From Karalla daura (Eukaryota; Chordata; Actinopteri; Chaetodontiformes; Leiognathidae): a stretch of 64,000 nucleotides of DNA. A model generated the notes under the pieces. The model was not told where the DNA came from. It was given only the letters and a program-made list of their open reading frames with translations, and ran no database searches. The stretch's first letter is position 1, and each line of letters opens with the position of its first letter. Shown here piece by piece: positions 47,477 to 59,055 of the stretch. The translations under genes were made by a program, and so were the position numbers. The DNA lies in contig JANZKI010000145.1 in assembly GCA_029224185.1 (NCBI GenBank), positions 1 through 64,000 on the forward strand, in the 5' to 3' direction.

Positions 47477-50238
47477 GCCCAACTAGGCGTTCTAAACATT
47501 GTTTAGGCCTGTTGCTGCACTGCGTAATGGCCGATGGTGAATGCGTCAACACACTTTTTCAAAGCGCTTTTCCCCACCGTTTCCAATGCAGGGGGTTGTA
47601 AACAGGCCCAACTAGGCGTTTTAAACACTGTTTAGGCCTGTTGCTGCACTGCTAAGTGGCCCATGGTGAATGCGTCAACACACTTTTTGAAAAAGCTTTT
47701 CCCCACCGTTTCTTACGCAGGGGGCTGTAAACAGGCCCAACTAGGCGCTCTAAACACTGTTTAGGCCTGTTGCTGCACTACGTAATGGCCCATGGTGAAT
47801 GCGTCAACACACTTTTTCAAAGCGCTTTTCCCCACCGTTTCCTACGCAGGGGGCTGTAAACAGGCCCAACTAGGCGTTTTAAACACTGTTTAGGCCTCTT
47901 GCTGCACTGCGTAATGGCCCATGGTGAATGCGTACACACTTTTTCAAAGCGCTTTTCCCCACCGTTTCCAATGCAGGGGGTTTTAAACAGGCCCAACTAG
48001 GCCTTCTAAACACTGTTTAGGCCTCTTGCTGCACTGCGTAATGTCCGATGGTGAATGTGTACACACTTTTTCAAAGCACTTTTCCCCACCGTTTCCAATG
48101 CAGGGGGTTGTAAACAGGCCCAACTAGGCGTTTTAAACACTGTTTAGGCCTGTTGCTGCACTGCGTAATGGCCCATGGTGAATGCGTCAACACACTTTTT
48201 CAAAGCGCTTTTTCCCACCGTTTCTGATGCAGGGGGCTGTAAACAGGCCCAACTAGGCGTTCTAAACACTGTTTAGGCCTGTTGCTGCACTGCGTCATGG
48301 CCAATGGTGAATGCGTCAACACACTTTTTCAAAGCGCTTATCCTCACTGTTTCCGACGCAGGGGGCTGTAAACAGGCCCAACTAGGCGATCTAAACACTG
48401 TTTTGGCCTGTTGATGCACTGCGTAATGGCCGATGGTGAATGCGTCAACACACTTTTTCAAAGCGCTTTTCCCCACCGTTTCCTACGCAGGGGGCTGTAA
48501 ATAAGCCCTACTAGGCGTTCTAAACATTGTTTAGGCCTGTTGCAGCACTGCGTAATGGCCGATGGTGAATGCGTCAACACACTTTTTCAAAGCGCTTTTC
48601 CCCACCGTTTCCAATGCAGGGGGTTGTAAACAGGCCCAACTAGGCGTTTTAAACACTTTTTAGGCCTGTTGCTGCACTAGTAAGTGGCCCATGGTGAATG
48701 CGTCAACACACTTTTTCAAAGCGCTTTTCCCCAACGTTTCGTACGCAGGGGGCTGTAAACAGGCCCAACTAGGCGTTCTAAACACTGTTTAGGCCTGTTG
48801 CTGCACTGCGTAATGGCCCATGTTGAATGCGTCAACACACTTTTTCAAAGCGCTTTTTCCCACCGTTTCTGATGCAGGGGGCTGTAAACAGGCCCAACTA
48901 GGCGTTCTAAACACTGTTTAGGCCTGTTGCTGCACTGCGTAATGGCCCATGGTGAATGCGTCAACACACTTTTTCAAAGCGCTTTTTCCCACCGTTTCTG
49001 ATGCAGGGGGCTGTAAACAGGCCCAACTAGGCGTTCTAAACACTGTTTAGGCCTGTTGCTGCACTGCGTCATGGCCAATGGTGAATGCGTCAACACACTT
49101 TTTCAAAGCGCTTTTCCCCACCGTTTCCTACGCAGGGGGCTGTAAATAGGCCCAACTAGGCGTTCTAAATATTGTTTTGGCCTGTTGATGCACTGCGTAA
49201 TGGCCGATGGTGAATGCGTCAACACACTTTTTCAAAGCGCTTTTCCCCACCGTTTCCTACGCAGGGGGCTGTAAATAGGCCCAACTAGGCGTTCTAAACA
49301 TTGTTTAGGCCTGTTGCTGCACTGCGTAATGGCCGATGGTGAATGCGTCAACACACTTTTTCAAAGCGCTTTTCCCCACCGTTTCCAATGCAGGGGGTTG
49401 TAAACAGGCCCAACTAGGCGTTTTAAACACTGTTTAGGCCTGTTGCTGCACTGCTAAGTGGCCCATGGTGAATGCGTCAACACACTTTTTCAAAGCGCTT
49501 TTCCCCAACGTTTCTTACGCAGGGGGCTGTAAACAGGCCCAACTAGGCGATCTAAACACTGTTTAGGCCTGTTGCTGCACTGTGTAATGGCCCATGGTGA
49601 ATGCGTCAACACACTTTTTCAAAGCGCTTTTTCCCACCGTTTCTGATGCAGGGGGCTGTAAACAGGCCCAACTAGGCGTTCTAAACACTGTTTAGGCCTG
49701 TTGCTGCACTGCGTAATGTCCGATGGTGAATGCGTCAACACACTTTTTCAAAGCGCTTTTTCCCACCGTTTCCGATGCAGGGGGCTGTAAACAGGCCCAA
49801 CTAGGCGTTCTAAACACTGTTTAGGCCTGTTGCTGCACTGCGTCATGGCCAATGGTGAATGCGTCAACACACTTTTTCAAAGCGCTTATCCTCACCGTTT
49901 CCGACGCAGGGGGCTGTAAACAGGCCCAACTAGGCGATCTAAACACTGTTTTGGCCTGTTGATGCACTGCGTAATGGCCGATGGTGAATGCGTCAACACA
50001 CTTTTTCAAAGCGCTTTTCCCCACCGTTTCCTACGCAGGGGGCTGTAAACAGGCCCAACTAGGCGTTCTAAACACTGTTTAGGCCTGTTGCTGCACTGCG
50101 TAATGGCCCATGGTGAATGCGTCAACACACTTTTTCAAAGCGCTTTTTCCCACCGTTTCTGATGCAGGGGGCTGTAAACAGGCCCAACTAGGCGTTCTAA
50201 ACACTGTTTAGGCCTGTTGCTGCACTGCGTATTGGCCA
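47477..50238 (+). repeat. Family A stretch
   Basis: It starts as a third partial 1935-bp copy, then an f-g-h run like 41295-41734, then c-d pairs at 48273 and 49821 in the segment shared with 42439-44368. Private changes: AAAAGCTTTT at 47691-47700, ATAAGCCCTACTAGG near 48499, GTTTCGTACGC at 48737 and CATGTTGAATG near 48829. The last two recur in the 2446-bp copy. Confidence 0.94.
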
Positions 50239-50565
50239 ATGGTGCATGTGTCAACAAACTTTTTCAAAACGCTTTTCCCCACAGTCTCCTTTGCAGGGGG
50301 CTTTAAACAGGCTCAACTAGGCGTTCTAAACACTGTTTAGGCCTGTTGCTGCACTGCGTATTGGCCAATGGTGCATGTGTCAACAAACTTTTTCAAAACG
50401 CTTTTCCCCACAGTCTCCTTTGCAGGGGGCTTTAAACAGGCCCAACTAGGCGTTCTAAACACTGTTTTGGCCTGTTGCTGCACCGCGTATTGGCCAATGG
50501 CGCATGTGTCAAACTTTTTCAATGCGCTTTTCCCCACCGTTTCCTACGCAGGGGGCTGTAAATAG
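50239..50565 (+). repeat. Family B block 17 (B1-B1-B6, reduced)
   Basis: Two B1-type units each end in A-type sequence (AACTAGGCGTTC) before a B6, so B2 to B5 are absent. The first B1 frame stops at TAG 50338-50340 (GTTTAG, A type); the second runs 50368-50565. B6 is entered through GCACCGCGTATTGG, found only here and at +2446. Confidence 0.92.
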
Positions 50566-52684
50566 GCCCAACTAGGCGTTCTAAACATTGTTTAGGCCTG
50601 TTGCTGCACTGCGTAATGGCCGATGGTGAATGCGTCAACACACTTTTTCAAAGCGCTTTTCCCCACCGTTTCCAATGCAGGGGGTTGTAAACAGGCCCAA
50701 CTAGGCGTTTTAAACACTGTTTAGGCCTGTTGCTGCACTGCTAAGTGGCCCATGGTGAATGCGTCAACACACTTTTTCAAAGCGCTTTTCCCCACCGTTT
50801 CTTACGCAGGGGGCTGTAAACAGGCCCAACTAGGCGCTCTAAACACTGTTTAGGCCTGTTGCTGCACTACGTAATGGCCCATGGTGAATGCGTCAACACA
50901 CTTTTTCAAAGCGCTTTTCCCCACCGTTTCCTACGCAGGGGGCTGTAAACAGGCCCAACTAGGCGTTTTAAACACTGTTTAGGCCTCTTGCTGCACTGCG
51001 TAATGGCCCATGGTGAATGCGTACACACTTTTTCAAAGCGCTTTTCCCCACCGTTTCCAATGCAGGGGGTTGTAAACAGGCCCAACTAGGCGTTTTAAAC
51101 ACTTTTTAGGCCTGTTGCTGCACTAGTAAGTGGCCCATGGTGAATGCGTCAACACACTTTTTCAAAGCGCTTTTCCCCAACGTTTCGTACGCAGGGGGCT
51201 GTAAACAGGCCCAACTAGGCGTTCTAAACACTGTTTAGGCCTGTTGCTGCACTGCGTAATGGCCCATGTTGAATGCGTCAACACACTTTTTCAAAGCGCT
51301 TTTTCCCACCGTTTCTGATGCAGGGGGCTGTAAACAGGCCCAACTAGGCGTTCTAAACACTGTTTAGGCCTGTTGCTGCACTGCGTAATGGCCCATGGTG
51401 AATGCGTCAACACACTTTTTCAAAGCGCTTTTTCCCACCGTTTCTGATGCAGGGGGCTGTAAACAGGCCCAACTAGGCGTTCTAAACACTGTTTAGGCCT
51501 GTTGCTGCACTGCGTCATGGCCAATGGTGAATGCGTCAACACACTTTTTCAAAGCGCTTTTCCCCACCGTTTCCTACGCAGGGGGCTGTAAATAGGCCCA
51601 ACTAGGCGTTCTAAATATTGTTTTGGCCTGTTGATGCACTGCGTAATGGCCGATGGTGAATGCGTCAACACACTTTTTCAAAGCGCTTTTCCCCACCGTT
51701 TCCTACGCAGGGGGCTGTAAATAGGCCCAACTAGGCGTTCTAAACATTGTTTAGGCCTGTTGCTGCACTGCGTAATGGCCGATGGTGAATGCGTCAACAC
51801 ACTTTTTCAAAGCGCTTTTCCCCACCGTTTCCAATGCAGGGGGTTGTAAACAGGCCCAACTAGGCGTTTTAAACACTGTTTAGGCCTGTTGCTGCACTGC
51901 TAAGTGGCCCATGGTGAATGCGTCAACACACTTTTTCAAAGCGCTTTTCCCCAACGTTTCTTACGCAGGGGGCTGTAAACAGGCCCAACTAGGCGATCTA
52001 AACACTGTTTAGGCCTGTTGCTGCACTGTGTAATGGCCCATGGTGAATGCGTCAACACACTTTTTCAAAGCGCTTTTTCCCACCGTTTCTGATGCAGGGG
52101 GCTGTAAACAGCCCCAACTAGGCGTTCTAAACACTGTTTAGGCCTGTTGCTGCACTGCGTAATGTCCGATGGTGAATGCGTCAACACACTTTTTCAAAGC
52201 GCTTTTTCCCACCGTTTCCGATGCAGGGGGCTGTAAACAGGCCCAACTAGGCGTTCTAAACACTGTTTAGGCCTGTTGCTGCACTGCGTCATGGCCAATG
52301 GTGAATGCGTCAACACACTTTTTCAAAGCGCTTATCCTCACCGTTTCCGACGCAGGGGGCTGTAAACAGGCCCAACTAGGCGATCTAAACACTGTTTTGG
52401 CCTGTTGATGCACTGCGTAATGGCCGATGGTGAATGCGTCAACACACTTTTTCAAAGCGCTTTTCCCCACCGTTTCCTACGCAGGGGGCTGTAAACAGGC
52501 CCAACTAGGCGTTCTAAACACTGTTTAGGCCTGTTGCTGCACTGCGTAATGGCCCATGGTGAATGCGTCAACACACTTTTTCAAAGCGCTTTTTCCCACC
52601 GTTTCTGATGCAGGGGGCTGTAAACAGGCCCAACTAGGCGTTCTAAACACTGTTTAGGCCTGTTGCTGCACTGCGTATTGGCCA
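50566..52684 (+). repeat. Family A stretch
   Basis: It spans the junction of the two 2446-bp copies at 51072/51073, where a g unit (CCTCTTGC, GCGTACACAC) with a CCAATGCAGGGGGTTG end joins an a unit. It contains c-d at 52267, GTTTCGTACGC at 51183 and the CTGTGTAATGG and AATGTCC units. Confidence 0.94.
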
Positions 52685-53011
52685 ATGGTGCATGTGTCAA
52701 CAAACTTTTTCAAAACGCTTTTCCCCACAGTCTCCTTTGCAGGGGGCTTTAAACAGGCTCAACTAGGCGTTCTAAACACTGTTTAGGCCTGTTGCTGCAC
52801 TGCGTATTGGCCAATGGTGCATGTGTCAACAAACTTTTTCAAAACGCTTTTCCCCACAGTCTCCTTTGCAGGGGGCTTTAAACAGGCCCAACTAGGCGTT
52901 CTAAACACTGTTTTGGCCTGTTGCTGCACCGCGTATTGGCCAATGGCGCATGTGTCAAACTTTTTCAATGCGCTTTTCCCCACCGTTTCCTACGCAGGGG
53001 GCTGTAAATAG
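52685..53011 (+). repeat. Family B block 18 (B1-B1-B6, reduced)
   Basis: Counterpart of 50239-50565 at +2446, with the same doubled B1 and the same GCACCGCG entry to B6. Confidence 0.92.
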
Positions 53012-53838
53012 GCCCAACTAGGCGTTCTAAACATTGTTTAGGCCTGTTGCTGCACTGCGTAATGGCCGATGGTGAATGCGTCAACACACTTTTTCAAAGC
53101 GCTTTTCCCCACCGTTTCCAATGCAGGGGGTTGTAAACAGGCCCAACTAGGCGTTTTAAACACTGTTTAGGCCTGTTGCTGCACTGCTAAGTGGCCCATG
53201 GTGAATGCGTCAACACACTTTTTCAAAGCGCTTTTCCCCACCGTTTCTTACGCAGGGGGCTGTAAACAGGCCCAACTAGGCGCTCTAAACACTGTTTAGG
53301 CCTGTTGCTGCACTACGTAATGGCCCATGGTGAATGCGTCAACACACTTTTTCAAAGCGCTTTTCCCCACCGTTTCCTACGCAGGGGGCTGTAAACAGGC
53401 CCAACTAGGCGTTTTAAACACTGTTTAGGCCTCTTGCTGCACTGCGTAATGGCCCATGGTGAATGCGTACACACTTTTTCAAAGCGCTTTTCCCCACCGT
53501 TTCCAATGCAGGGGGTTTTAAACAGGCCCAACTAGGCCTTCTAAACACTGTTTAGGCCTCTTGCTGCACTGCGTAATGTCCGATGGTGAATGTGTACACA
53601 CTTTTTCAAAGCACTTTTCCCCACCGTTTCCAATGCAGGGGGTTTTAAACAGGCCCAACTAGGCCTTCTAAACACTGTTTAGGCCTGTTGCTGCACTGCG
53701 TAATGGCCCATGGTGAATGCGTCAACACACTTTTTCAAAGCGCTTTTCCCCAACGTTTCTTACGCAGGGGGCTGTAAACAGGCCCAACTAGGCGTTCTAA
53801 ACACTGTTTAGGCCTGTTGCTGCACTGCGTATTGGCCA
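53012..53838 (+). repeat. Family A stretch (a', f, g, h run)
   Basis: A run of A units with one g (GCGTACACAC), one h (GTGTACACAC) and the AAAGCAC variant at 53608, resembling 47640-48110. A unit with GTAATGGCCCATGG followed by CCAACGTTTC, a b/a mosaic, then leads into B1. Confidence 0.93.
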
Positions 53839-54300
53839 ATGGTGCATGTGTCAACAAACTTTTTCAAAACGCTTTTCCCCACAGTCTCCTTTGCAGGGGG
53901 CTTTAAACAGGCTCAACTAAGCGTTCTAAACACTTTTCAGGCCTGTTGCTGCACTGCGTATTGGCCAGTGGTGCATGTGTCAACAAACCTTTTCAAAGCG
54001 CTTTTCCCCACACTCTCCTATGCAGGTGCAGGGGGCTGTAAACAGGCTCAACGAAGCGTTCTAAACACTCTTCGGGCCTGTTGCTGCACTGCGTCTTCGC
54101 CAATGGTGCATGTGTCAACAAACTTTTTGAAAGCGCTTTTCCCCACAGTCTCCCATGAAGGGGGCTGTAAACAGGCTCAAATAAGCGTTCTAAACACTGT
54201 TTTGGCCTGTTGCTGCACTGCGTATTGGCCAATGGCGCATGTGTCAAACTTTTTCAATGCGCTTTTCCCCACCGTTTCATACGCAGGGGGCTGTAAATAG
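53839..54300 (+). repeat. Family B block 19 (B1-B2-B5-B6, B3/B4 deleted)
   Basis: B2 joins B5 directly: GTCTTCGCCAATGG (the B2-B3 junction form) is followed by ACTTTTTGAAAGCG (B5). Two whole units are lost in register, so the frame stays open for 153 codons with the B2 6-bp insertion retained. I lineage. B6 has TTTCATACGC, a third-position change without effect on the frame's product. Confidence 0.92.
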
Positions 54301-55389
54301 GCCCAACTAGGCGTTCTAAACATTGTTTAGGCCTGTTGCTGCACTGCGTAATGGCCGATGGTGAATGCGTCAACACACTTTTTCAAAGCGCTTTTCCCCA
54401 CCGTTTCCAATGCAGGGGGTTGTAAACAGGCCCAACTAGGCGTTTTAAACACTGTTTAGGCCTGTTGCTGCACTGCGTAATGGCCCATGGTGAATGCGTC
54501 AACACACTTTTTCAAAGCGCTTTTTCCCACCGTTTCCTACGCAGGGGGCTGTAAACAGGCCCAACTAGGCGTTCTAAACACTGTTTAGGCCTGTTGCTGC
54601 ACTGCGTCATGGCCAATGGTGAATGCGTCAACACACTTTTTCAAAGCGCTTATCCTCACCATTTCCGACGCAGGGGGCTGTAAACAGGCCCAACTTGGCG
54701 ATCTAAACACTGTTTTGGCCTGTTGATGCACTGCGTAATGGCCGATGGTGAATGCGTCAACACACTTTTTCAAAGCGCTTTTCCCCACCGTTTCCTACGC
54801 AGGGGGCTGTAAATAGGCCCAACTAGGCGTTCTAAACATTGTTTAGGCCTGTTGCAGCACTGCGTAATGGCCGATGGTGAATGCGTCAACACACTTTTTC
54901 AAAGCGCTTTTCCCCACCGTTTCCAATGCAGGGGGTTGTAAACAGGCCCAACTAGGCGTTTTAAACACTTTTTAGGCCTGTTGCTGCACTAGTAAGTGGC
55001 CCATGGTGAATGCGTCAACACACTTTTTCAAAGCGCTTTTCCCCAACGTTTCTTACGCAGGGGGCTGTAAACAGGCCCAACTAGGCGTTCTAAACACTGT
55101 TTAGGCCTGTTGCTGCACTGCGTAATGGCCCATGGTGAATGCGTCAACACACTTTTTCAAAGCGCTTTTTCCCACCGTTTCTGATGCAGGGGGCTGTAAA
55201 CAGGCCCAACTAGGCGTTCTAAACACTGTTTAGGCCTGTTGCTGCACTGCGTAATGGCCCATGGTGAATGCGTCAACACACTTTTTCAAAGCGCTTTTTC
55301 CCACCGTTTCTGATGCAGGGGGCTGTAAACAGGCCCAACTAGGCGTTCTAAACACTGTTTAGGCCTGTTGCTGCACTGCGTATTGGCCA
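54301..55389 (+). repeat. Family A stretch
   Basis: c-d begins at 54585. CTCACCATTTCCG, private to the right end of the window (54658, 56072, 57743, 60440), first appears here. AACTTGGCGATC near 54692 is unique. Two b units lead straight into B4. Confidence 0.94.
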
Positions 55390-56190
55390 ATGGTGCATGT
55401 GTCAAACTTTTTCAAAGCGCTTTTCCCCACATTCCCCTATGCAGGGGGCTTTAAACAGGCTCAAATAAGCATTCTAAACACTTTTCAGGCCTGTTGCTGC
55501 ACTCTGTCTTTGCCAATGGTGCATGTGTCAACAAACTTTTTGAAAGCGCTTTTCCCCACAGTCTCCCATGAAGGGGGCTGTAAACAGGCTCAAATAAGCG
55601 TTCTAAACACTGTTTTGGCCTGTTGCTGCACTGCGTATTGGCCAATGGCGCATGTGTAAAACTTTTTCAATGCGCTTTTCCCCACCGTTTCCTACGCAGG
55701 GGGCTGTAAATAGGCCCAACTCGGCGTTCTAAACATTGTTTAGGCCTGTTGCTGCACTGCGTAATGGCCGATGGTGAATGCGTCAACACACTTTTTCAAA
55801 GCGCTTTTCCCCACCGTTTCCGATGCAGGGGGTTGTAAACAGGCCCAACTAGGCGTTCTAAACACTGTTTAGGCCTGTTGCTGCACTGCGTAATGGCCCA
55901 TGGTGAATGCGTCAACACACTTTTTCAAAGCGCTTTTTCCCACCGTTTCCTACGCAGGGGGCTGTAAACAGGCCCAACTAGGCGTTCTAAACACTGTTTA
56001 GGCCTGTTGCTGCACTGCGTCATGGCCAATGGTGAATGCGTCAACACACTTTTTCAAAGCGCTTATCCTCACCATTTCCGACGCAGGGGGCTGTAAACAG
56101 GCCCAACTAGGCGATCTAAACACTGTTTTGGCCTGTTGATGCACTGCGTAATGGCCGATGGTGAATGCGTCAACACACTTTTTCAAAGCG
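54700..56190 (+). repeat. 1.5-kb segment repeated at +4368 (59068-60558)
   Basis: Order and private markers agree at exactly 4368 bp: b joined to B4 (55390/59758), CCACATTCCCC (55427/59795), AACTCGGCG (55718/60086) and CCATTTCC in c. Differences are TCA to TAA in B6 of the first copy, CAGTACTG near 59224 in the second, and GTTCTA versus GTTTTA at 55856/60224. Confidence 0.88.
55390..55713 (+). repeat. Family B block 20 (B4-B5-B6) with stop in B6
   Basis: A b unit joins B4 directly. B4 has CCACATTCCCC (GTC to TTC). In B6 GTGTCAAAC reads GTGTAAAAC, a TCA to TAA change that closes the frame at 55659 while the B sequence continues to 55713. Its partner at 59758 lacks this change, so it arose after the duplication. 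Confidence 0.92.
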
Positions 56191-56931
56191 CTTTTCCCCA
56201 CCGTTTCCTACGCAGGGGGCTGTAAATAGGCCCAACTAGGCGTTCTAAACATTGTTTAGGCCTGTTGCAGCACTGCGTAATGGCCGATGGTGAATGCGTC
56301 AACACACTTTTTCAAAGCGCTTTTCCCCACCGTTTCCAATGCAGGGGGTTGTAAACAGGCCCAACTAGGCGTTTTAAACACTTTTTAGGCCTGTTGCTGC
56401 ACTAGTAAGTGGCCCATGGTGAATGCGTCAACACACTTTTTCAAAGCGCTTTTCCCCAACGTTTCTTACGCAGGGGGCTGTAAACAGGCCCAACTAGGCG
56501 TTCTAAACACTGTTTAGGCCTGTTGCTGCACTGCGTAATGGCCCATGGTGAATGCGTCAACACACTTTTTCAAAGCGCTTTTTCCCACCGTTTCTGATGC
56601 AGGGGGCTGTAAACAGGCCCAACTAGGCGTTCTAAACACTGTTTAGGCCTGTTGCTGCACTGCGTCATGGCCAATGGTGAATGCGTCAACACACTTTTTC
56701 AAAGCGCTTATCCTCACCGTTTCCGACGCAGGGGGCTGTAAACAGGCCCAACTAGGCGATCTAAACACTGTTTTGGCCTGTTGATGCACTGCGTAATGGC
56801 CGATGGTGAATGCGTCAACACACTTTTTCAAAGCGCTTTTCCCCACCGTTTCCTACGCAGGGGGCTGTAAATAGGCCCAACTAGGCGTTCTAAATATTGT
56901 TTAGGCCTGTTGCAGCACTGCGTCTTAGCCA
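55714..56931 (+). repeat. Family A stretch
   Basis: It begins TAGGCCCAACTCGGCG, a marker shared with 60082. The next unit has CCGATGCAGGGGGTTG and GTTCTA; c-d pairs follow at 55998 (CCATTTCC) and 56643, one 645-bp cycle apart, ending in e joined to B3. Confidence 0.94.
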
Positions 56932-57384
56932 ATGGTGCATGTGTCAACAAACCTTTTCAAAGCGCTTTTCCCCACAGTCTCCCATAAAGGGGGCTGTAAA
57001 ATGGCTCAAATGAGCGTTCTAAACACTTTTCAGGCCTGTTGCTGCACTGCGTATTGGCCAATGGTGCATGTGTCAAACTTTTTCAAAGCGCTTTTCCCCA
57101 CAGTCCCCTATGCAGGGGGCTTTAAACAGGCTCAAATAAGCATTCTAAACACTTTTCAGGCCTGTTGCTGCACTCTGTCTTTGCCAATGGTGCATGTGTC
57201 AACAAACTTTTTGAAAGCGCTTTTCCCCACAGTCTCCCATGAAGGGGGCTGTAAACAGGCTCAAATAAGCGTTCTAAACACTGTTTTGGCCTGTTGCTGC
57301 ACTGCGTATTGGCCAATGGCGCATGTGTCAAACTTTTTCAATGCGCTTTTCCCCACCGTTTCCTACGCAGGGGGCTGTAAATAG
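56932..57384 (+). repeat. Family B block 21 (B3-B4-B5-B6)
   Basis: I-lineage block followed by an unusual right flank: the A unit after B6 is d-like (GATCTAAAC, GTTGATGC) rather than e-like. Confidence 0.93.
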
Positions 57385-58602
57385 GCCCAACTAGGCGATC
57401 TAAACACTGTTTTGGCCTGTTGATGCACTGCGTAATGGCCGATGGTGAATGCGTCAACACACTTTTTCAAAGCGCTTTTCCCCACCGTTTCCGATGCAGG
57501 GGGTTGTAAACAGGCCCAACTAGGCGTTCTAAACACTGTTTAGGCCTGTTGCTGCACTGCGTAATGGCCCATGGTGAATGCGTCAACACACTTTTTCAAA
57601 GCGCTTTTTCCCACCGTTTCCTACGCAGGGGGCTGTAAACAGGCCCAACTAGGCGTTCTAAACACTGTTTAGGCCTGTTGCTGCACTGCGTCATGGCCAA
57701 TGGTGAATGCGTCAACACACTTTTTCAAAGCGCTTATCCTCACCATTTCCGACGCAGGGGGCTGTAAACAGGCCCAACTAGGCGATCTAAACACTGTTTT
57801 GGCCTGTTGATGCACTGCGTAATGGCCGATGGTGAATGCGTCAACACACTTTTTCAAAGCGCTTTTCCCCACCGTTTCCTACGCAGGGGGCTGTAAATAG
57901 GCCCAACTAGGCGTTCTAAACATTGTTTAGGCCTGTTGCAGCACTGCGTAATGGCCGATGGTGAATGCGTCAACACACTTTTTCAAAGCGCTTTTCCCCA
58001 CCGTTTCCAATGCAGGGGGTTGTAAACAGGCCCAACTAGGCGTTTTAAACACTTTTTAGGCCTGTTGCTGCACTAGTAAGTGGCCCATGGTGAATGCGTC
58101 AACACACTTTTTCAAAGCGCTTTTCCCCAACGTTTCTTACGCAGGGGGCTGTAAACAGGCCCAACTAGGCGTTCTAAACACTGTTTAGGCCTGTTGCTGC
58201 ACTGCGTAATGGCCCATGGTGAATGCGTCAACACACTTTTTCAAAGCGCTTTTTCCCACCGTTTCTGATGCAGGGGGCTGTAAACAGGCCCAACTAGGCG
58301 TTCTAAACACTGTTTAGGCCTGTTGCTGCACTGCGTCATGGCCAATGGTGAATGCGTCAACACACTTTTTCAAAGCGCTTATCCTCACCGTTTCCGACGC
58401 AGGGGGCTGTAAACAGGCCCAACTAGGCGATCTAAACACTGTTTTGGCCTGTTGATGCACTGCGTAATGGCCGATGGTGAATGCGTCAACACACTTTTTC
58501 AAAGCGCTTTTCCCCACCGTTTCCTACGCAGGGGGCTGTAAATAGGCCCAACTAGGCGTTCTAAATATTGTTTAGGCCTGTTGCAGCACTGCGTCTTAGC
58601 CA
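57385..58602 (+). repeat. Family A stretch within 1671-bp repeat
   Basis: c-d pairs begin at 57669 (CCATTTCC) and 58314. It contains the junction between the two 1671-bp copies at 57506/57507. Confidence 0.94.
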
Positions 58603-59055
58603 ATGGTGCATGTGTCAACAAACCTTTTCAAAGCGCTTTTCCCCACAGTCTCCCATAAAGGGGGCTGTAAAATGGCTCAAATGAGCGTTCTAAACACTTT
58701 TCAGGCCTGTTGCTGCACTGCGTATTGGCCAATGGTGCATGTGTCAAACTTTTTCAAAGCGCTTTTCCCCACAGTCCCCTATGCAGGGGGCTTTAAACAG
58801 GCTCAAATAAGCATTCTAAACACTATTCAGGCCTGTTGCTGCACTCTGTCTTTGCCAATGGTGCATGTGTCAACAAACTTTTTGAAAGCGCTTTTCCCCA
58901 CAGTCTCCCATGAAGGGGGCTGTAAACAGGCTCAAATAAGCGTTCTAAACACTGTTTTGGCCTGTTGCTGCACTGCGTATTGGCCAATGGCGCATGTGTC
59001 AAACTTTTTCAATGCGCTTTTCCCCACCGTTTCCTACGCAGGGGGCTGTAAATAG
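58603..59055 (+). repeat. Family B block 22 (B3-B4-B5-B6)
   Basis: Counterpart of the block at 56932 at +1671, with one private change CACTATTCAG (TTT to ATT) near 58824. The change also removes the long minus-strand open frame present under the other blocks, which supports treating that frame as incidental. Confidence 0.93.

Larger units (their letters stand above)
48627..53518 (+). repeat. Higher-order repeat, 2446 bp x 2
   Basis: Copies are 48627-51072 and 51073-53518 (19 units, 19 x 129 - 5). Shared private markers at exact offset: GTTTCGTACGC (48737, 51183), CATGTTGAATG, doubled B1 and GCACCGCGTATTGG. Copy 2 alone has AACAGCCCCAAC near 52111. Bases 63808-64000 repeat the start of the unit, including GTTTCGTACGC at 63918. 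Confidence 0.93.

Noticed and set aside
48737..48753. CENP-B-box-like match (TTTCGTACGCAGGGGG context; also 51183 and 63918)
   Set aside because: Only 7 of the 9 essential positions of NTTCGNNNNANNCGGGN fit, and the better match exists in just three units created by one private T-to-G change; the normal unit fits worse.
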